Shown here piece after piece: positions 54,582 through 63,836 of a stretch of DNA of 64,000 nt. Under the pieces are notes generated by a model. It worked only from the letters and a program-made list of their open reading frames with translations, was not told the DNA's origin and ran no database searches. The position numbers were made by a program, and so were the translations under genes. The stretch is taken from NCBI RefSeq assembly GCF_016522075.1, contig NZ_JAEHFW010000001.1:1-64000 (forward strand), read 5' to 3'. Position 1 is the stretch's first letter, and each line of letters opens with the position of its first letter. This DNA comes from Mucilaginibacter segetis (GTDB lineage: Bacteria; Bacteroidota; Bacteroidia; Sphingobacteriales; Sphingobacteriaceae).

Positions 54582-55571
54582 TTAAAGACCCTTTTTTATG
54601 CTGTCTTTTTTAGCTTTTTCACGATCTTTAAAAAAACCACGTAGTAAAAAACTATGCTGTGCGGCTTCCAGATCGTCGTTTAATTTAACAGAGCTTTGCT
54701 GCAGATAGTTAAGCGTACTGCGTACCTGTGTAGCACCTTTAGGGTCATTTAATAATACCCCCAGCGCGTTATCAGTACTGTTAAGCTTATTGCTTGCGCG
54801 AGTAAGATTATCAGTAAGTGTTGCAGCATTATCGGCTGTTTGCTTTAATTGCGTTACCGATTCTTTAATACGGTTAAAAGTAACGGTATCAGTAAGCAAT
54901 TTATCCGCCAGGCCGCCTTTAGTGTTCATCTTATCGCTGAAATTATCTAACTGAACTGCCATACGCGAAGCACTTTGAGTGGCGGCCTGCAAATTACGCA
55001 TAGCGCTGCGCAGTTGTACAGCCATAGTGCTGTCAGCCAATAATGCGCCTACTGTGCCCTTGCCTTCCAGTATTTTGTGGCCTAATGTTTTAAAGTCAGT
55101 GGTAATGGCCAGCAGGTTTTCGTTGTTCTGCTGCAGGGTTTTCATGATGTCATCAGTAGAGAGTAGTTTTTCTGACTGTAATACATCGCCGTCCTGTACT
55201 ATTGGCGCCTGCGGGCTGCCGCCGTCAATAACGATGATTTTATTACCGATCAATCCGTCAGAACTAATGCGAACGCCTGCATTACGGTGTATATATTGCT
55301 GTGTGTGAGCGTCAATGCTCATCACCACATCAACCTGTGAGCTTCCGGTAAATTTGATACTTTTTATTGTACCCACCTTTACCCCTGAGAACCAGACGTT
55401 ATTGCCTTTCTTTAATCCGGACACATCGTTAAATACTGAACTGATATGTATACTTTTTACAAAGGTTTTTTGTTGGCCACCTAGTGTAAGTACACCTAAT
55501 ATAAACACAATTACCCCCAGGACAACAAATATGCCCACTATAATTGATTTTCTGTTTTCTGTTGCATCCAT
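54582..55571 (-). CDS. MCE-domain (MlaD-like) lipid-binding protein
   Basis: 329 residues. One N-terminal transmembrane helix (IVGIFVVLGVIVFILGVLTLG) anchors the MCE domain (about 38-115; SSVFNDVSGLKKGNNVWFSGVKVGTIKSI). A long helical C-terminal part (about 140-310) follows. It binds phospholipids in the periplasm and passes them to the permease/ATPase encoded upstream in the same operon (56369-57178 and 55586-56359). Confidence 0.9.
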   Translation of the reverse strand: MDATENRKSIIVGIFVVLGVIVFILGVLTLGGQQKTFVKSIHISSVFNDVSGLKKGNNVWFSGVKVGTIKSIKFTGSSQVDVVMSIDAHTQQYIHRNAGVRISSDGLIGNKIIVIDGGSPQAPIVQDGDVLQSEKLLSTDDIMKTLQQNNENLLAITTDFKTLGHKILEGKGTVGALLADSTMAVQLRSAMRNLQAATQSASRMAVQLDNFSDKMNTKGGLADKLLTDTVTFNRIKESVTQLKQTADNAATLTDNLTRASNKLNSTDNALGVLLNDPKGATQVRSTLNYLQQSSVKLNDDLEAAQHSFLLRGFFKDREKAKKDSIKKGL

Positions 55572-55585
55572 AGTATATGGTACTA

Positions 55586-56359
55586 TTATTCTATAAAATT
55601 ATAATCGTAAAATGGTTTCACTCTGCTGTCATCCGTATCAAAAACTTCTTCAAATGTGCCGGTTCGCTGAAACTGCCCGTCAAGCAGCATAGCAATACGG
55701 TCGCCGGTCATTTTAGCGCAGGTAAGATCATGTGTGATAATTATTGATGAGGTATGAAAGCGTTGTTGTACCTCGTTTATCAGTTCATTTATTTCAATAC
55801 AGGTTATCGGATCAAGCCCGGCAGTCGGTTCGTCATACAGCATTATTTCAGGATTAAGGATAAGCGTACGTGCAATACCTATCCGTTTACGCTGCCCACC
55901 TGATAGTTCCGATGGCATTTGATTAATAGTTTGCGATAGTCCCACTGCATCAAGCACGGTTTCTACCGAGGTGTTGATTTCTGAACGGGTTATTCCTTTG
56001 CGATTACGCACCAGCGGAAATTCCAGATTTTTACGCACAGTCATGCTATCATAAAGGGCGCTATTCTGAAAAGAAAATCCTATCCGTATGCGCAGTTCCT
56101 GCAATTCGCGATCGCTGATAGCTGTTACATCTTTCCCCAAAACTTCAATGCTGCCCTCATCCGGCTTCAATAAGCCAGAAACCAACTTTATTAAAACGGA
56201 TTTTCCGGTACCGGAGCGACCCAATACTACAAGATTCTCCCCCTGGTACAGATCCAGATCAATACCGCGCAGTACATCATAATCCGCAAATGATTTTTTG
56301 AGGTTACGTATACTGATAACAGCATTGTTTTTATCTATATGTGATGGTTGCTTTTTCAT
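55586..56359 (-). CDS. Mla-type ABC transporter ATP-binding protein (copy 2)
   Basis: 257 residues. Walker A GRSGTGKSVLIKL, signature LSGGQRKRIGIART and Walker B EIMLYDEPTAGLDP are intact. It is MlaF-like and differs from copy 1 (20470-21222) at many positions, so the duplication is old. Nine bases separate it from the permease gene and 14 from the MCE gene; the three form one operon energising lipid transport. Confidence 0.9.
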   Translation of the reverse strand: MKKQPSHIDKNNAVISIRNLKKSFADYDVLRGIDLDLYQGENLVVLGRSGTGKSVLIKLVSGLLKPDEGSIEVLGKDVTAISDRELQELRIRIGFSFQNSALYDSMTVRKNLEFPLVRNRKGITRSEINTSVETVLDAVGLSQTINQMPSELSGGQRKRIGIARTLILNPEIMLYDEPTAGLDPITCIEINELINEVQQRFHTSSIIITHDLTCAKMTGDRIAMLLDGQFQRTGTFEEVFDTDDSRVKPFYDYNFIE

Positions 56360-56368
56360 ATGATAAGT

Positions 56369-57178
56369 TTAACGGAACCACCCTGCCATCTGAACAATTA
56401 AAACTTCTTCTATAAATACAATAAACATAGCGGTTACAACCGCTCCGTTTGCAGCTTTGCCCACACCCTCAGTACCTTTGGTTGAATTATACCCCTGATA
56501 ACACCCTACAATACCAATAGTAAATCCAAATACCAGCGATTTTATTAACGAGGCATAAAAATCAATAAAGGTCAGCGGCTCAAAAACCTGCTCCATAAAT
56601 GCGCTGTAGCTGGTGCCTTCGTTTTGGCTTACATTTAAATAACCGCCAAGCAGCGCAATAAAAGCGGTATAGGTTGCTAATATGGGTATAGTAATGGTTG
56701 TAGCAATCACTCTTGTACATACCAGAAATTTGAAGGGTTTGGTACCTGAAACTTCCATAGCGTCTATTTGCTCAGTTACCCGCATGGAGCCCAATTCAGC
56801 GCCAATGCTTGAGCCCACCTTCCCTGCGGCAATTAAAGCGGTAACCAATGGTGCAAGAGCGCGCATTATAGCGATAGAAACTAATGATGGCAGCCATGAT
56901 GTTGCACCAAACTCGGTAAGTGAGGGGCGGGATTGCTTGGTAAAGATAACCCCAACTATAAAGCCTGTTAATGATATGAGGGTGAAGGAACGAACACCTA
57001 CTTCATAACACTGGCGCAATACTTCTTTAAACTCATAGGGAGGTACAAACACCTCCTTAAAAAAACGCAGTATAAAGGCGTAAACCCTATACATCATTAT
57101 AAAAAACCCGGAAATTTTATCCCTTATTTTTGAAAGACGGGATGGTGCGGGCCTGGTTGTACTTTTTATGGTATCCAT
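56369..57178 (-). CDS. MlaE-type ABC transporter permease (copy 2)
   Basis: 269 residues with about five transmembrane segments after a longer basic N-terminus. LVTALIAAGKVGSSIGAELGSMRVTEQIDAMEVSGTKPF shares the RxGSS and EQIDAM boxes with copy 1. First gene of the permease-ATPase-MCE operon on the minus strand; forms the inner-membrane channel of a lipid transporter. Confidence 0.9.
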   Translation of the reverse strand: MDTIKSTTRPAPSRLSKIRDKISGFFIMMYRVYAFILRFFKEVFVPPYEFKEVLRQCYEVGVRSFTLISLTGFIVGVIFTKQSRPSLTEFGATSWLPSLVSIAIMRALAPLVTALIAAGKVGSSIGAELGSMRVTEQIDAMEVSGTKPFKFLVCTRVIATTITIPILATYTAFIALLGGYLNVSQNEGTSYSAFMEQVFEPLTFIDFYASLIKSLVFGFTIGIVGCYQGYNSTKGTEGVGKAANGAVVTAMFIVFIEEVLIVQMAGWFR

Positions 57179-57552
57179 TAATGGCGATAAAGGTATAACT
57201 TATGTAAGATATAGATAAAGTAACAGTACAAATTGTTTTAAAACTTGTTTGTAATAGCGCAATTATTACATAACTCAGACCATTTGGAATTTAAGATCTG
57301 CAATGCAGGGAATCTCTAAAGGCAGCAAATTTCAATTAAAAGTGTAATATCCGCAATAGCTTTTTGTTATTTAAAATGCTTATACGCAAGTCTTCAATTG
57401 AGTAAAATGTGTTATATTTTTATGCCAATAAAGCTCTATATGCCATAATTGGCTATTTTTTGGTTAAAATAGTATTAGCCCGGCTATGCCATTTACTTTA
57501 CTTTTACAGCACCATATTATATACTTAACGGCTAATAGAAACCGGAAAAATT
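57179..57552. other. Gene-free 374-base divergent region
   Basis: AT-rich stretch between the MlaE-type permease and the symporter gene, upstream of both. No frame of useful length, no clear TAnnTTTG box and no strong dyad were seen. It presumably holds the promoters of both operons. Confidence 0.5.
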
Positions 57553-59400
57553 ATGAAACTATCCCTGATAGATATTTCCATTATTGCACTTTATCTGCTC
57601 AGTACCATATTTATCGGGCTTTGGTATCGTAAAAAAGCTAAAGAAAATAAAGACAGTTACATGCTCGGCGGTAAGTCGCTGCCGTGGTATAAACTGGGCT
57701 TAAGCGATGCATCTGATATGTTCGATATCAGCGGAACCATGTGGATGGTAAGCCTCTGTTTTGTATATGGTATGAAAAGCATCTGGATACCCTGGCTTTG
57801 GCCGGTATTTAATCAGGTGTTTTTAATGATGTACCTGTCGCGCTGGCTTCGCCGCTCCAACGCATCCACAGGTGCGGAATGGCTGGCTACCCGTTTTGGT
57901 AAAACCGGCCGTGGAGTTACCAGTTCGCACATGGTGGTAATAGCATTTGCGTTGTTAAGCTGCCTCGGCTTTATGGCGTACGGCTTCATCGGCTTGGGCA
58001 AGTTTATTGAAATATTTATCCCCTGGGATCTTATAAAAGGGTATATCCCGTTTGATGTGGCGCCGCAATATATACCACATGTATATGGCATCATTTTTAC
58101 CCTGTTTGCCATGTTCTATTCCATATTAGGAGGTATGCATAGCATTGTAGTGGGCGATATGGTAAAATACGGTATCATGACAGTTGCCTGTATATGGATA
58201 GGTTTTATAGCGGCCCAGCAATTAAGCAGCCACAAACTGGATGTACCCGGTGGGTGGTTCAGCCCGTTTTTCGGCAAACACCTCGGGCTCGATTGGAGCG
58301 GTATCATCACCGAGGTAAATCAAAAGATAAAAAGCGATGGCTACTCGCTGTTCGCCTACTTTTTTATGATGATGACTTTTAAAGGTTTTTTCGCGGCATT
58401 GGCAGGTCCTGCGCCGAATTACGATATGCAGAAAATATTATCTACGCGTTCACCTGAGGAGGCCAGTAAGATGAACGGATTTGTGAGCGTTATACTATTA
58501 CCTATACGTTATACCCTCATTATCAGCTTAACAATTTTAGGTCTTATTTATTATCATCAAATGAATCTTGCCAACGGCACCGGAGGGATAGATTTTGAAC
58601 GCATACTGCCATCAGTTATCAATAACTTTTTACCTGTTGGCTTGGTTGGGTTATTACTTGCAGGTTTATTAGGCGCCTTTATGAGCACCTTTAGCGGCAC
58701 CATGAACGCCGCTCAGGCCTATATCGTTAACGACATCTACCTTAAATACGTTAACCCGGAAGCATCTAATAAAAAGATTATCACCATGAATTACCTGGTG
58801 GGTATAATTGTGGTAGCCGTTGGTGTTATACTTGGATTTTTTGTAAAAGATATCAACAGCGTTTTACAATGGATAGTCTCTGCATTATATGGTGGATACA
58901 TAGCAGCTAACGTGCTAAAATGGCATTGGTGGCGTTTTAATGCCAGCGGATTCTTTTGGGGGATGCTTTCCGGTATAGTAGTAGCCATGATACTCTCCTT
59001 GTTCGTTACATTCGGCTATATACCCGAGGGCGAATTGTTGTACTGGTTCCCGGTATTATTTGCGTTATCGTTAACAGGTTCTATAATTGGTTCATATGCC
59101 GCTCCTGCTACAGATATGAAGGTTTTGCAATCTTTTTATACTAACGTTAGACCATGGGGTTTTTGGGAGCCGGTTAAGCAGGTTGCGTTGGCTAATGACC
59201 CATCCTTCCAGCCAAATAAAAATTTTAAACTTAACATGTTCAATGTAGTAATGGGTACCATAGCCCAGTGCTGCCTAACTATATTACCCATGTATCTGGT
59301 ACTATGGCAAAAAACATCGCTATTGGTTACCATAGCCATTTTGGCGGTAATGATGCTGATTTTGAAAAGAACATGGTGGAATAAATTAAAAGAATATTAA
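57553..59400 (+). CDS. Sodium:solute symporter (SSS family), probable mannoside uptake
   Basis: 615 residues with about 13-14 hydrophobic segments. The beginning DISIIALYLLSTIFIGLWYRKK and MLGGKSLPWYKLGLSDASDMFDISGTMW are SSS landmarks, and LLGAFMSTFSGTMNAAQAYIVNDIY is the family signature region. It is the first gene of a three-gene unit with GH130 phosphorylase and 2-epimerase. In Bacteroides fragilis a symporter in the same kind of locus imports beta-1,4-mannobiose; that substrate is inferred here. Confidence 0.88.
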   Translation: MKLSLIDISIIALYLLSTIFIGLWYRKKAKENKDSYMLGGKSLPWYKLGLSDASDMFDISGTMWMVSLCFVYGMKSIWIPWLWPVFNQVFLMMYLSRWLRRSNASTGAEWLATRFGKTGRGVTSSHMVVIAFALLSCLGFMAYGFIGLGKFIEIFIPWDLIKGYIPFDVAPQYIPHVYGIIFTLFAMFYSILGGMHSIVVGDMVKYGIMTVACIWIGFIAAQQLSSHKLDVPGGWFSPFFGKHLGLDWSGIITEVNQKIKSDGYSLFAYFFMMMTFKGFFAALAGPAPNYDMQKILSTRSPEEASKMNGFVSVILLPIRYTLIISLTILGLIYYHQMNLANGTGGIDFERILPSVINNFLPVGLVGLLLAGLLGAFMSTFSGTMNAAQAYIVNDIYLKYVNPEASNKKIITMNYLVGIIVVAVGVILGFFVKDINSVLQWIVSALYGGYIAANVLKWHWWRFNASGFFWGMLSGIVVAMILSLFVTFGYIPEGELLYWFPVLFALSLTGSIIGSYAAPATDMKVLQSFYTNVRPWGFWEPVKQVALANDPSFQPNKNFKLNMFNVVMGTIAQCCLTILPMYLVLWQKTSLLVTIAILAVMMLILKRTWWNKLKEY

Positions 59401-59409
59401 CACATACTT

Positions 59410-60600
59410 ATGACCCAGCAATTTAAGGACAGACTAACATTATTACAGGATGCTCATGATAAGCTTATACATACAAAAAACGAAGTTGATGGCATTGGCA
59501 ATGGCATTTATGACCGTTACAAAAATCCGGTTTTAACCGGGCTGCATGCGCCGCTAAACTGGCGGTATGATATGAATCCCGAAACCAATCCTTATCTGAT
59601 GGAGCGGTTTGGCATAAACGCTGCTTTTAATGCGGCAGCAATTAAATGGAACGGGAAATATATTTTGATTGCCCGTGTTGAGGGGAATGACCGCAAATCT
59701 TTTTTCGCCGTGGCTGAGAGTCAAAACGGTGTAGATAATTTTAAGTTTTGGGAGCACCCTGTTACCATGCCAGAAACCGACGAGCCTGATACCAACCTTT
59801 ACGATATGCGCCTCACCGCTCATGAGGATGGATGGATCTATGGTTTGTTCTGCACAGAGAGGCGCGACCCGCAAGCACCTCAGTATGATCAGTCAATGGC
59901 AATTGCTGCTTGCGGTATAGCACGTACGAAGGATCTGGTAACCTGGCAACGCATGCCTGATCTGCAAACTAATTCGCCACAGCAACGTAACGTGGTATTG
60001 CACCCGGAGTTTGTTAATGGTAAATATGCTTTATATACACGTCCGCAGGATGGTTTTATTAGTGCGGGGAAGGGCGGAGGCATTGGGTTTGGGTTGTGCG
60101 ACAGTATGGAAAATGCCGTAGTTGATGAAGAGATCATAATCGACAATAAACAATACCATACCGTTTACGAAGCTAAGAACGGGCAGGGGCCCGCTCCTAT
60201 TAAAACTGAAAAAGGCTGGCTGCATTTAGCCCATGGTGTGCGCAATACGGCTGCGGGTTTGCGTTATACCTTATACATGTTCATGACGGACCTTAACGAC
60301 CTTACAAAGGTTATTTATAAGCCTGCCGGATATTTTTTGGCGCCCGAAGGTATGGAGCGGGTTGGCGATGTATCAAACGTAGCGTTTTGTAATGGCTGGG
60401 TTAAAGATGATAATGATGATGTATACATTTATTACGCTTCATCAGATACACGGATGCACGTTGCCAAAACAACCGTTGATAAACTGATAGACTATGTAAC
60501 TAATACCGCACCTGATGGCTTACGGTCCGCGGTATCTGTCAACACCATAAATGCTATTATCAACAATAATAAAAATTTACATCAGTTACAGGAAAACTAA
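59410..60600 (+). CDS. GH130 beta-mannosyl-glucose phosphorylase
   Basis: 396 residues. The long N-terminal region ([19 protein letters not shown]) and [34 protein letters not shown] around residue 120-150 match GH130 subfamily 1, 4-O-beta-D-mannosyl-D-glucose phosphorylase. The reaction splits Man-beta-1,4-Glc with phosphate to mannose-1-phosphate and glucose. No signal peptide, so it acts in the cytoplasm. It starts nine bases after the symporter gene; the epimerase that would produce its substrate follows after eight bases. Confidence 0.9.
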   Translation: MTQQFKDRLTLLQDAHDKLIHTKNEVDGIGNGIYDRYKNPVLTGLHAPLNWRYDMNPETNPYLMERFGINAAFNAAAIKWNGKYILIARVEGNDRKSFFAVAESQNGVDNFKFWEHPVTMPETDEPDTNLYDMRLTAHEDGWIYGLFCTERRDPQAPQYDQSMAIAACGIARTKDLVTWQRMPDLQTNSPQQRNVVLHPEFVNGKYALYTRPQDGFISAGKGGGIGFGLCDSMENAVVDEEIIIDNKQYHTVYEAKNGQGPAPIKTEKGWLHLAHGVRNTAAGLRYTLYMFMTDLNDLTKVIYKPAGYFLAPEGMERVGDVSNVAFCNGWVKDDNDDVYIYYASSDTRMHVAKTTVDKLIDYVTNTAPDGLRSAVSVNTINAIINNNKNLHQLQEN

Positions 60601-60608
60601 ATTGCAGC

Positions 60609-61811
60609 ATGAGCGGGTTAGGGGATCGCCGGTTAATTAATTATAAAAATGAGCTTAATGATGAGCTTAACAATATTTTAAATTATTGGATAAACAACAC
60701 TGTTGATATTGTGGATGGCGGCTATTATGGTCGGATAGATAATGATAATAATATAATTGATCATTCGCCAAAGGGATCGGTTTTAAATGCGCGCATATTG
60801 TGGAGTTTTTCAGCGGCATATAATCAAACGAAAAATACCGGTTTACTGCCTTGGGCGCATCGTGCTTACCATTATATTACTGATAATTTTATTGATAAAG
60901 AATATGGTGGAGTGTACTGGTCGGTAGATTATTTGGGGAAACCACTGGATACCAAAAAGCAGGTATATGCATCGGCTTTTACTATTTATGCATTAAGCGA
61001 GTATTACAAGGCAACCAAATTGGATGAGGCATTTGCCGAGGCCAAAAAACTGTTTCGCCTGCTTGTAGAAAAAAGTTACGATACCGAACGTACCGGTTAC
61101 CTGGAGGCCTTTACTAAAGAATGGGAGCCGATTGCCGACTTGCGTTTGAGCGCTAAGGATGCTAATGAGAAAAAAAGCATGAACACGCACTTGCACGTGC
61201 TGGAAGCTTATACTACACTTTATAGCATTTGGCCCGATGCGGAGCTACGAACGCAAATAGAAACGCTGTTAAATAATTTTCTCGATTATATTATCGATCA
61301 TGAAACTCATCATTTGGTGTTATTCTTTGATGAGGATTGGAGTCGTCGGTCGGGCACGGTTTCTTATGGGCATGATATTGAGGCTACCTGGCTTTTACTG
61401 GAGGCTGCCGAAGCCATAGACCATCATGAATTGGTGGCTAAAATAAAATTGATCTGTATTGAAATATCAAACGCCACTATTGAGGGAATAGATACCGATA
61501 ACGGATTATGGTATGAATATGAACCATCGCAAGAGCATTTGATAAAGGAAAAACACTGGTGGGTACAGGCAGAGGCTATGGTTGGTTTTTTTAATACCTG
61601 GCAAATTACAGGAGATAAAAAATACCTCGATCTGTCATTGAACAATTGGGACTTTGTAAAGAGACATATATTGGATAAACAAAACGGCGAATGGTTTTGG
61701 GGTGTATATGCTGATGGTTCGGTAATGCGCACGGAAGATAAAGCCGGAATATGGAAATGCCCTTATCATAACAGCAGGGCCTGCATCGAGATCATGAGGC
61801 GTATAGGCTAA
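60609..61811 (+). CDS. Cellobiose/mannobiose 2-epimerase (AGE family)
   Basis: 400 residues of the N-acylglucosamine 2-epimerase superfamily. MNTHLHVLEAYTTLY near residue 195 is a hallmark of cellobiose 2-epimerases, and GHDIEATWLLLEAAE and KHWWVQAEAMVGFFNTW carry the other conserved His and Trp/Glu residues. It interconverts the glucose and mannose ends of beta-1,4-disaccharides, turning mannobiose into Man-Glc for the phosphorylase. Cytoplasmic. Pairing with GH130 and a symporter supports mannobiose as the physiological substrate. Confidence 0.92.
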   Translation: MSGLGDRRLINYKNELNDELNNILNYWINNTVDIVDGGYYGRIDNDNNIIDHSPKGSVLNARILWSFSAAYNQTKNTGLLPWAHRAYHYITDNFIDKEYGGVYWSVDYLGKPLDTKKQVYASAFTIYALSEYYKATKLDEAFAEAKKLFRLLVEKSYDTERTGYLEAFTKEWEPIADLRLSAKDANEKKSMNTHLHVLEAYTTLYSIWPDAELRTQIETLLNNFLDYIIDHETHHLVLFFDEDWSRRSGTVSYGHDIEATWLLLEAAEAIDHHELVAKIKLICIEISNATIEGIDTDNGLWYEYEPSQEHLIKEKHWWVQAEAMVGFFNTWQITGDKKYLDLSLNNWDFVKRHILDKQNGEWFWGVYADGSVMRTEDKAGIWKCPYHNSRACIEIMRRIG

Positions 61812-61872
61812 TACCCGCTTTTTAAAAACTTATTGATGACAAGCCTGTTTAACTGAAGTGATTTAATTAAAA

Positions 61873-62148
61873 ATGGTTATGAATGCTTATCAGCAAAAAT
61901 GGGTAGAGGTTTTAAGAGGCGCTAATATTAAAGGGTGGAAAGTAGAAGTCAATGGTGATGATATAATGGTAGAAATGCCGCATGTAACCGATCTGAAATT
62001 AATAGAAGATAACGTGCCTGAAACACTTGCTGCTATTTCTCTGGATATAAAAATGCCTAAGCAACGCCTGGTTTTTCATTTTCATAACGGGCACGAAAAA
62101 TTTGAGTATATCCTTAATCCAACGGAGGACGACCTTGACCGAGCCTGA
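61873..62148 (+). CDS. Small hypothetical protein (91 residues)
   Basis: No family recognised. A second ATG two codons in (61879) is an equally good start. The sequence shows alternating strands (GWKVEVNGDDIMVEMPHV, QRLVFHFHNGHEKFEYIL) and an acidic C-terminus, suggesting a compact beta-rich cytoplasmic protein. It follows the epimerase on the same strand after 61 bases without an evident terminator, so it may belong to that transcript. Convergent with the MFS gene, three bases apart. Confidence 0.65.
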   Translation: MVMNAYQQKWVEVLRGANIKGWKVEVNGDDIMVEMPHVTDLKLIEDNVPETLAAISLDIKMPKQRLVFHFHNGHEKFEYILNPTEDDLDRA

Positions 62149-62151
62149 GGG

Positions 62152-63300
62152 CTAAATTTTAGCCTTAGTGGAAATAACGGTAACGCATAACCCCATCATG
62201 GCTATTAAGGTAAATGATGCACGTAAGGTTGCCGCTTCTGCAATAAATCCAATTAAAGGCGGCCCTATTAAAAACCCCATAAAGCCAATAGTTGATACTG
62301 CTGCCAGCGCCACGCCCGGCGACATGGTTTTTGACCTTCCAGCTGCACTAAAAACCATAGGTACTACAGATGATACGCCTGCCCCCACCATTAAAAACCC
62401 AAAAAGGGCGGTGTATAATTGCGGAAATATAACCGCTATCATTAACCCCGTGGCAGTAAGTAAACCACTTATTTGCAAAGTACGCTTTAGCCCGAAACGG
62501 TGCGCAAACCAGTCGGCAATAAAGCGTCCGCCTGCCATGGTAAGCATAAAGGCGGTGTAACCAGCGCCCATCCAGGCACCTTGTGCAAGCACTACCTTTT
62601 TAAAATAAATAACGCTCCAGTCGAACATGGCGCCTTCACATATCATGGAGCAAAAGGCTATAATACCGAGTTTTATGAGCGAGTTGTCCGGCATCACAAA
62701 AGCAGGTCCGGCACTTGCTACTCTGTCGTTTTTAAGATAACGGGATGATACGATAATAACTATCAGAATGATGATGAGGATGAGGCTGAAATGATGAAAT
62801 GGAATAATGTGGTTACCAATCATAAAAGTACCTATGCCCGCGCCTGTAAAACCGGCCATGCTCCATACCCCATGAAAAGAAGCCATAATAGGTTTTTCGT
62901 AAATAGCTTCGGCTGCAACCGCCTGCGTATTTACTGCTATATTTACCGCATTACTGGAAAACCCAAATAACAGTAAACATAATATCAGCTGCAGGGTGGT
63001 TTGCGCTAAACCTAATGTTACCAGTGTACAGCTATATACTACCAGTGCGGTAAGCAGTAAGTTCCTGCTGCCTATCTTGGTAATTATCCACCCTGAAAAT
63101 GGTAACGAACACATGAGGCCAACCGGCAAGGCAAATAAAACACCGCCGAGGGCAGCATCAGTAAGGTTAAGGTTTTGCTGGATGGTTGCTATACGCGATG
63201 CCCAGCTGGCAAAGCACAGCCCCGCCATAAAAAACATAGCGGCTACGGCAATGCGGAGCATCTTTTTGGAGAAATGGTAAGGTGGTACTACAGTTTCCAA
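62152..63300 (-). CDS. MFS transporter
   Basis: 382 residues with 12 predicted transmembrane segments. FFMAGLCFASWASRIATIQQNL and GVLFALPVGLMCSLPFSGWIITKIGSRNLL resemble the YbjJ/fucose-permease-like branch of MFS. The start is uncertain: TTG at 63300 keeps a 13-residue lead before the first helix; ATG at 63261 is the alternative. Substrate unknown. It is not coupled to the mannoside operon, lying on the opposite strand. Confidence 0.82.
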   Translation of the reverse strand: METVVPPYHFSKKMLRIAVAAMFFMAGLCFASWASRIATIQQNLNLTDAALGGVLFALPVGLMCSLPFSGWIITKIGSRNLLLTALVVYSCTLVTLGLAQTTLQLILCLLLFGFSSNAVNIAVNTQAVAAEAIYEKPIMASFHGVWSMAGFTGAGIGTFMIGNHIIPFHHFSLILIIILIVIIVSSRYLKNDRVASAGPAFVMPDNSLIKLGIIAFCSMICEGAMFDWSVIYFKKVVLAQGAWMGAGYTAFMLTMAGGRFIADWFAHRFGLKRTLQISGLLTATGLMIAVIFPQLYTALFGFLMVGAGVSSVVPMVFSAAGRSKTMSPGVALAAVSTIGFMGFLIGPPLIGFIAEAATLRASFTLIAMMGLCVTVISTKAKI

Positions 63301-63383
63301 TAGCCTTAAATTACTTGGTGTAAATATTACACTAAGATATGTTATAATTTTATATTTACAGCGAACATTTATTGTGCCAGCAT

Positions 63384-63836
63384 TTACTGTTGGATATCAA
63401 ATGTTCCGGTAACGTTAGATGTAGTGGTATTTGTAGTGGAATCGTAGAGGTCTGCCGTAAAAGTACCCTTTAAGGTGCCATGTGTGCTATCTGTAAGGTC
63501 GTAAGTAGTAACGGTTACGGTGCCTGTGCCAAGGGCATCGCCAATTACTAAAATGCCGATATCAAAGGTTCCTTTTGAGCTTCCGTCAAATGCGAGTCCG
63601 AAATCAGTATCATTGCCCATATATATGGATGCCGGAGTAGTTGTACCGGATGCAGCTGTCATTACAAAGGAAACATTGTGTTTAGTAGTAGTGGTGCCAT
63701 TTATGGTATAGGTTACCGTGCCGCTTCCGGCCCCTTCAGGATAAATTGGCGGATCAAGCTTACATCCTGTAATACTTACAGCTATAAAAAGAAGAAACAG
63801 AAACCCTTTTGTAAACTTGTTCATAAAAGCATTCAT
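63384..63836 (-). CDS. Hypothetical lipoprotein
   Basis: 150 residues with a lipobox VSITGCKL (Cys25, counted from the ATG at 63836; an internal ATG at 63824 is possible). The mature part is Thr/Gly/Ser-rich and beta-prone, with phrases GTVTYTINGTTT and FDIGILVIGDALGTGTVTVTTYD, as in small surface lipoproteins of Bacteroidota. No catalytic motif. Single gene near the window edge; 63837-64000 holds nothing further that I could support. Confidence 0.65.
   Translation of the reverse strand: MNAFMNKFTKGFLFLLFIAVSITGCKLDPPIYPEGAGSGTVTYTINGTTTTKHNVSFVMTAASGTTTPASIYMGNDTDFGLAFDGSSKGTFDIGILVIGDALGTGTVTVTTYDLTDSTHGTLKGTFTADLYDSTTNTTTSNVTGTFDIQQ

Noticed and set aside
62168..62560. 130-codon plus-strand frame opposite the MFS gene
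   Set aside because: Antisense to transmembrane segments of the MFS gene; the Pro/Lys/Ala-rich product has no motif.
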